DNA of 64,000 nt from NCBI GenBank assembly GCA_041658565.1, contig JBAZZY010000001.1, positions 248,001-312,000 on the forward strand. The letters are read 5' to 3'. Numbering within the stretch: position 1 is the first letter of the stretch; every line of letters starts with the position of its first letter. Origin of the DNA: Actinomycetota bacterium. GTDB taxonomy: Bacteria; Actinomycetota; AC-67. Both the position numbers and the translations under genes were made by a program. This document shows, piece after piece, positions 63,092-64,000 of this stretch. The notes under the pieces are model-generated. The model ran no database searches, had not been told where the DNA came from, and saw nothing but the letters and a program-made list of their open reading frames with translations.

Positions 63092-64000
63092 TCACACCAC
63101 GGCGAGTGGGGCGCGCATCGAGGCGTCCCAGTCCTTCCATACAACTTCGTATCCCATCGCGCGCAAGGTGGCCGCGACCTCGGCGGCCGAACGAGTGTCG
63201 TCGACTTCGAACTGTGAACCCGAAGCGTCCGGCGTTGAGTACCCGCCGGGGTCGGTATGCGACCCCGCGCTGGTGTGCGTAATCCCCAGCGGCACCAGAT
63301 GATCGCGGAACTCCCCGCCCTCGCGCGTGCTCATCACCAAACCCGCATCCGGCAGCAACAGGCGGAATGCACACAAAGTCTGCGCGAACTCCCGGTCGGT
63401 GATCGGCTCCTTCGGCGAATACTCACTGGAACTGGGACGGATTCGCGGCATGCTGACGGTGAGTTCGGTGCGCCATGCCACCTTGAGCATGTGCAGCGCG
63501 TGCGCGGCGACCGCGACCGCATCCTCGCGCCACGGTTCGTGCAAGCCGAGCAGCGCCCCGATCCCCACGCGGCGCGCGCCCGCGCGCGCCGCGCGCTCGG
63601 GAGCCTCCAACCGCCAGTCGTACTTGCGTTTCTTCCCAAGGACGTGGAACGCGCGGTAGGTCTCGCGGTCGTAGGTCTCCTGGTAGATCACGACACCGTT
63701 GCATCCGGCGTCCATCAAGCGCGCGTATTGCTCCTCGGACCACACCTGTACCTCAACCGAGATCTGCGGCATGATCTCACGGACGGCAGTGATGTGCTCA
63801 ACCAAGAAGTCCACGCCCGTGAACTTCTGGTTCTCTCCCGTGAGCAGCAGAATGTGACGAAACCCCTGGGCGTGAAGGAACTGCGCCTCGGCCGTCGCCT
63901 CGGCGATGCTGAGCGTGCGTCGGGGAACATCCAACGTTCGCGCGAATCCGCAGTACGTGCACGTGGACAAGCACTCGTTCGACAAATACAGCGGCGCATA
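63092..64000 (-). CDS. thiH: Tyrosine lyase ThiH, N-terminus outside the window
   Basis: About 303 residues of the C-terminal part. Radical SAM cluster CLSTCTYCGF (CxxxCxxC), then ILLLTGENQKF, QVWSEEQYARLMDAGCNGVVIYQETYD and the ThiH C-terminal domain (MSTREGGEFRDHLVPLGITHTSAGSHTDPGGY). Makes dehydroglycine from tyrosine for the thiazole ring, with ThiG and ThiS. The frame continues past the window end. One base from thiS, so the genes form one operon; thiG must lie outside. Confidence 0.95.
   Translation of the reverse strand, partial: YAPLYLSNECLSTCTYCGFARTLDVPRRTLSIAEATAEAQFLHAQGFRHILLLTGENQKFTGVDFLVEHITAVREIMPQISVEVQVWSEEQYARLMDAGCNGVVIYQETYDRETYRAFHVLGKKRKYDWRLEAPERAARAGARRVGIGALLGLHEPWREDAVAVAAHALHMLKVAWRTELTVSMPRIRPSSSEYSPKEPITDREFAQTLCAFRLLLPDAGLVMSTREGGEFRDHLVPLGITHTSAGSHTDPGGYSTPDASGSQFEVDDTRSAAEVAATLRAMGYEVVWKDWDASMRAPLAVV

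Noticed and set aside
1..64000. CRISPR array, IS element, prophage or integron
   Set aside because: No regularly spaced repeats, no transposase, integrase or phage structural gene was found.
1..64000. Very frequent GCGCGC/CGCGCG runs as a special signal
   Set aside because: They lie mostly in coding DNA and fit the preferred Arg (CGC) and Ala (GCG) codons; without counts against a background model no claim is possible.

Overview
The window is a 64 kb, very GC-rich piece of bacterial chromosome. Genes are densely packed, many overlap by 1-20 bases, and all but a handful are on the minus strand. Several traits point to the phylum Actinomycetota: a PriA-type HisA carrying the bifunctional RGW motif, a division cluster with sepF and a DivIVA homologue but no ftsA, a DUF3040 membrane protein, a dnaE2 mutagenesis operon with a DUF6504 gene, and a LexA box of the TCGAAC-N4-GTTCGA type. 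MurE has the DNPR motif, so the wall is expected to contain meso-diaminopimelate. I cannot place the organism below phylum. Nothing looks like a phage, IS element or CRISPR array; the only clearly mobile-type unit is a vapBC toxin-antitoxin pair.

Left part (1-11 kb): the end of an ADP-ribosylglycohydrolase; a cytochrome bd operon (cydAB with an unusual ATC-hydrolase-like gene in front); tRNA-Leu(CAA); a GH15 glucoamylase/trehalase-like enzyme; then, on the minus strand, trpC, a K+ channel with an RCK domain, trpB, trpA and a siroheme-type dehydrogenase with an extra four-cysteine N-terminus. The next part (11-23 kb) is a his-trp supercluster, dnaE - luxR-type gene - hisD-hisC-hisB-hisH-hisA(priA)-hisF-hisI-trpE, cut from trpC by vapBC on the opposite strand. 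PriA joins the two pathways, and no separate trpF is seen. From 23 to 28.6 kb come rluD, lspA, three pilin-like proteins and a DksA/TraR zinc-finger protein with a long histone-H1-like tail.

On the plus strand (28.8-33 kb) are ileS and a ychF-family gene that overlap by four bases. Both have altered signature motifs: GVHH instead of HIGH in IleRS, and a P-loop without lysine in YchF. From 33 to 52.8 kb is a nearly complete dcw (division and cell wall) cluster read leftward: mraZ - 55-aa membrane ORF - rsmH - ftsL - ftsI - murE - murF - mraY - murD - ftsW - murG - murC - murB - ftsQ - (382-bp gap) - ftsZ - pgeF - yggS - sepF - yggT - divIVA. mraZ is preceded by a promoter that overlaps two 10-bp-spaced AGTGG repeats, the likely MraZ operator.

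The right end (52.9-64 kb) has an HNH nuclease, a MerR regulator, a DUF3040 protein and an SOS mutagenesis operon (DUF6504 - dnaE2 - dinB - enoyl-CoA hydratase) behind a perfect 20-bp LexA palindrome. An orphan GAF-histidine kinase diverges from it. An alkyltransferase-type DNA repair gene and the thiamine genes thiE, thiS and thiH (cut by the window edge) complete the window.

The observations most worth following are the GVHH-type IleRS with its lysine-less YchF partner, the SOS operon that pairs DnaE2 with a catalytically intact DinB instead of ImuB, the uncharacterised 55-aa gene inside the dcw cluster, and the vapBC insertion in the his-trp cluster. All functional statements are readings of the sequence; no database search was run.
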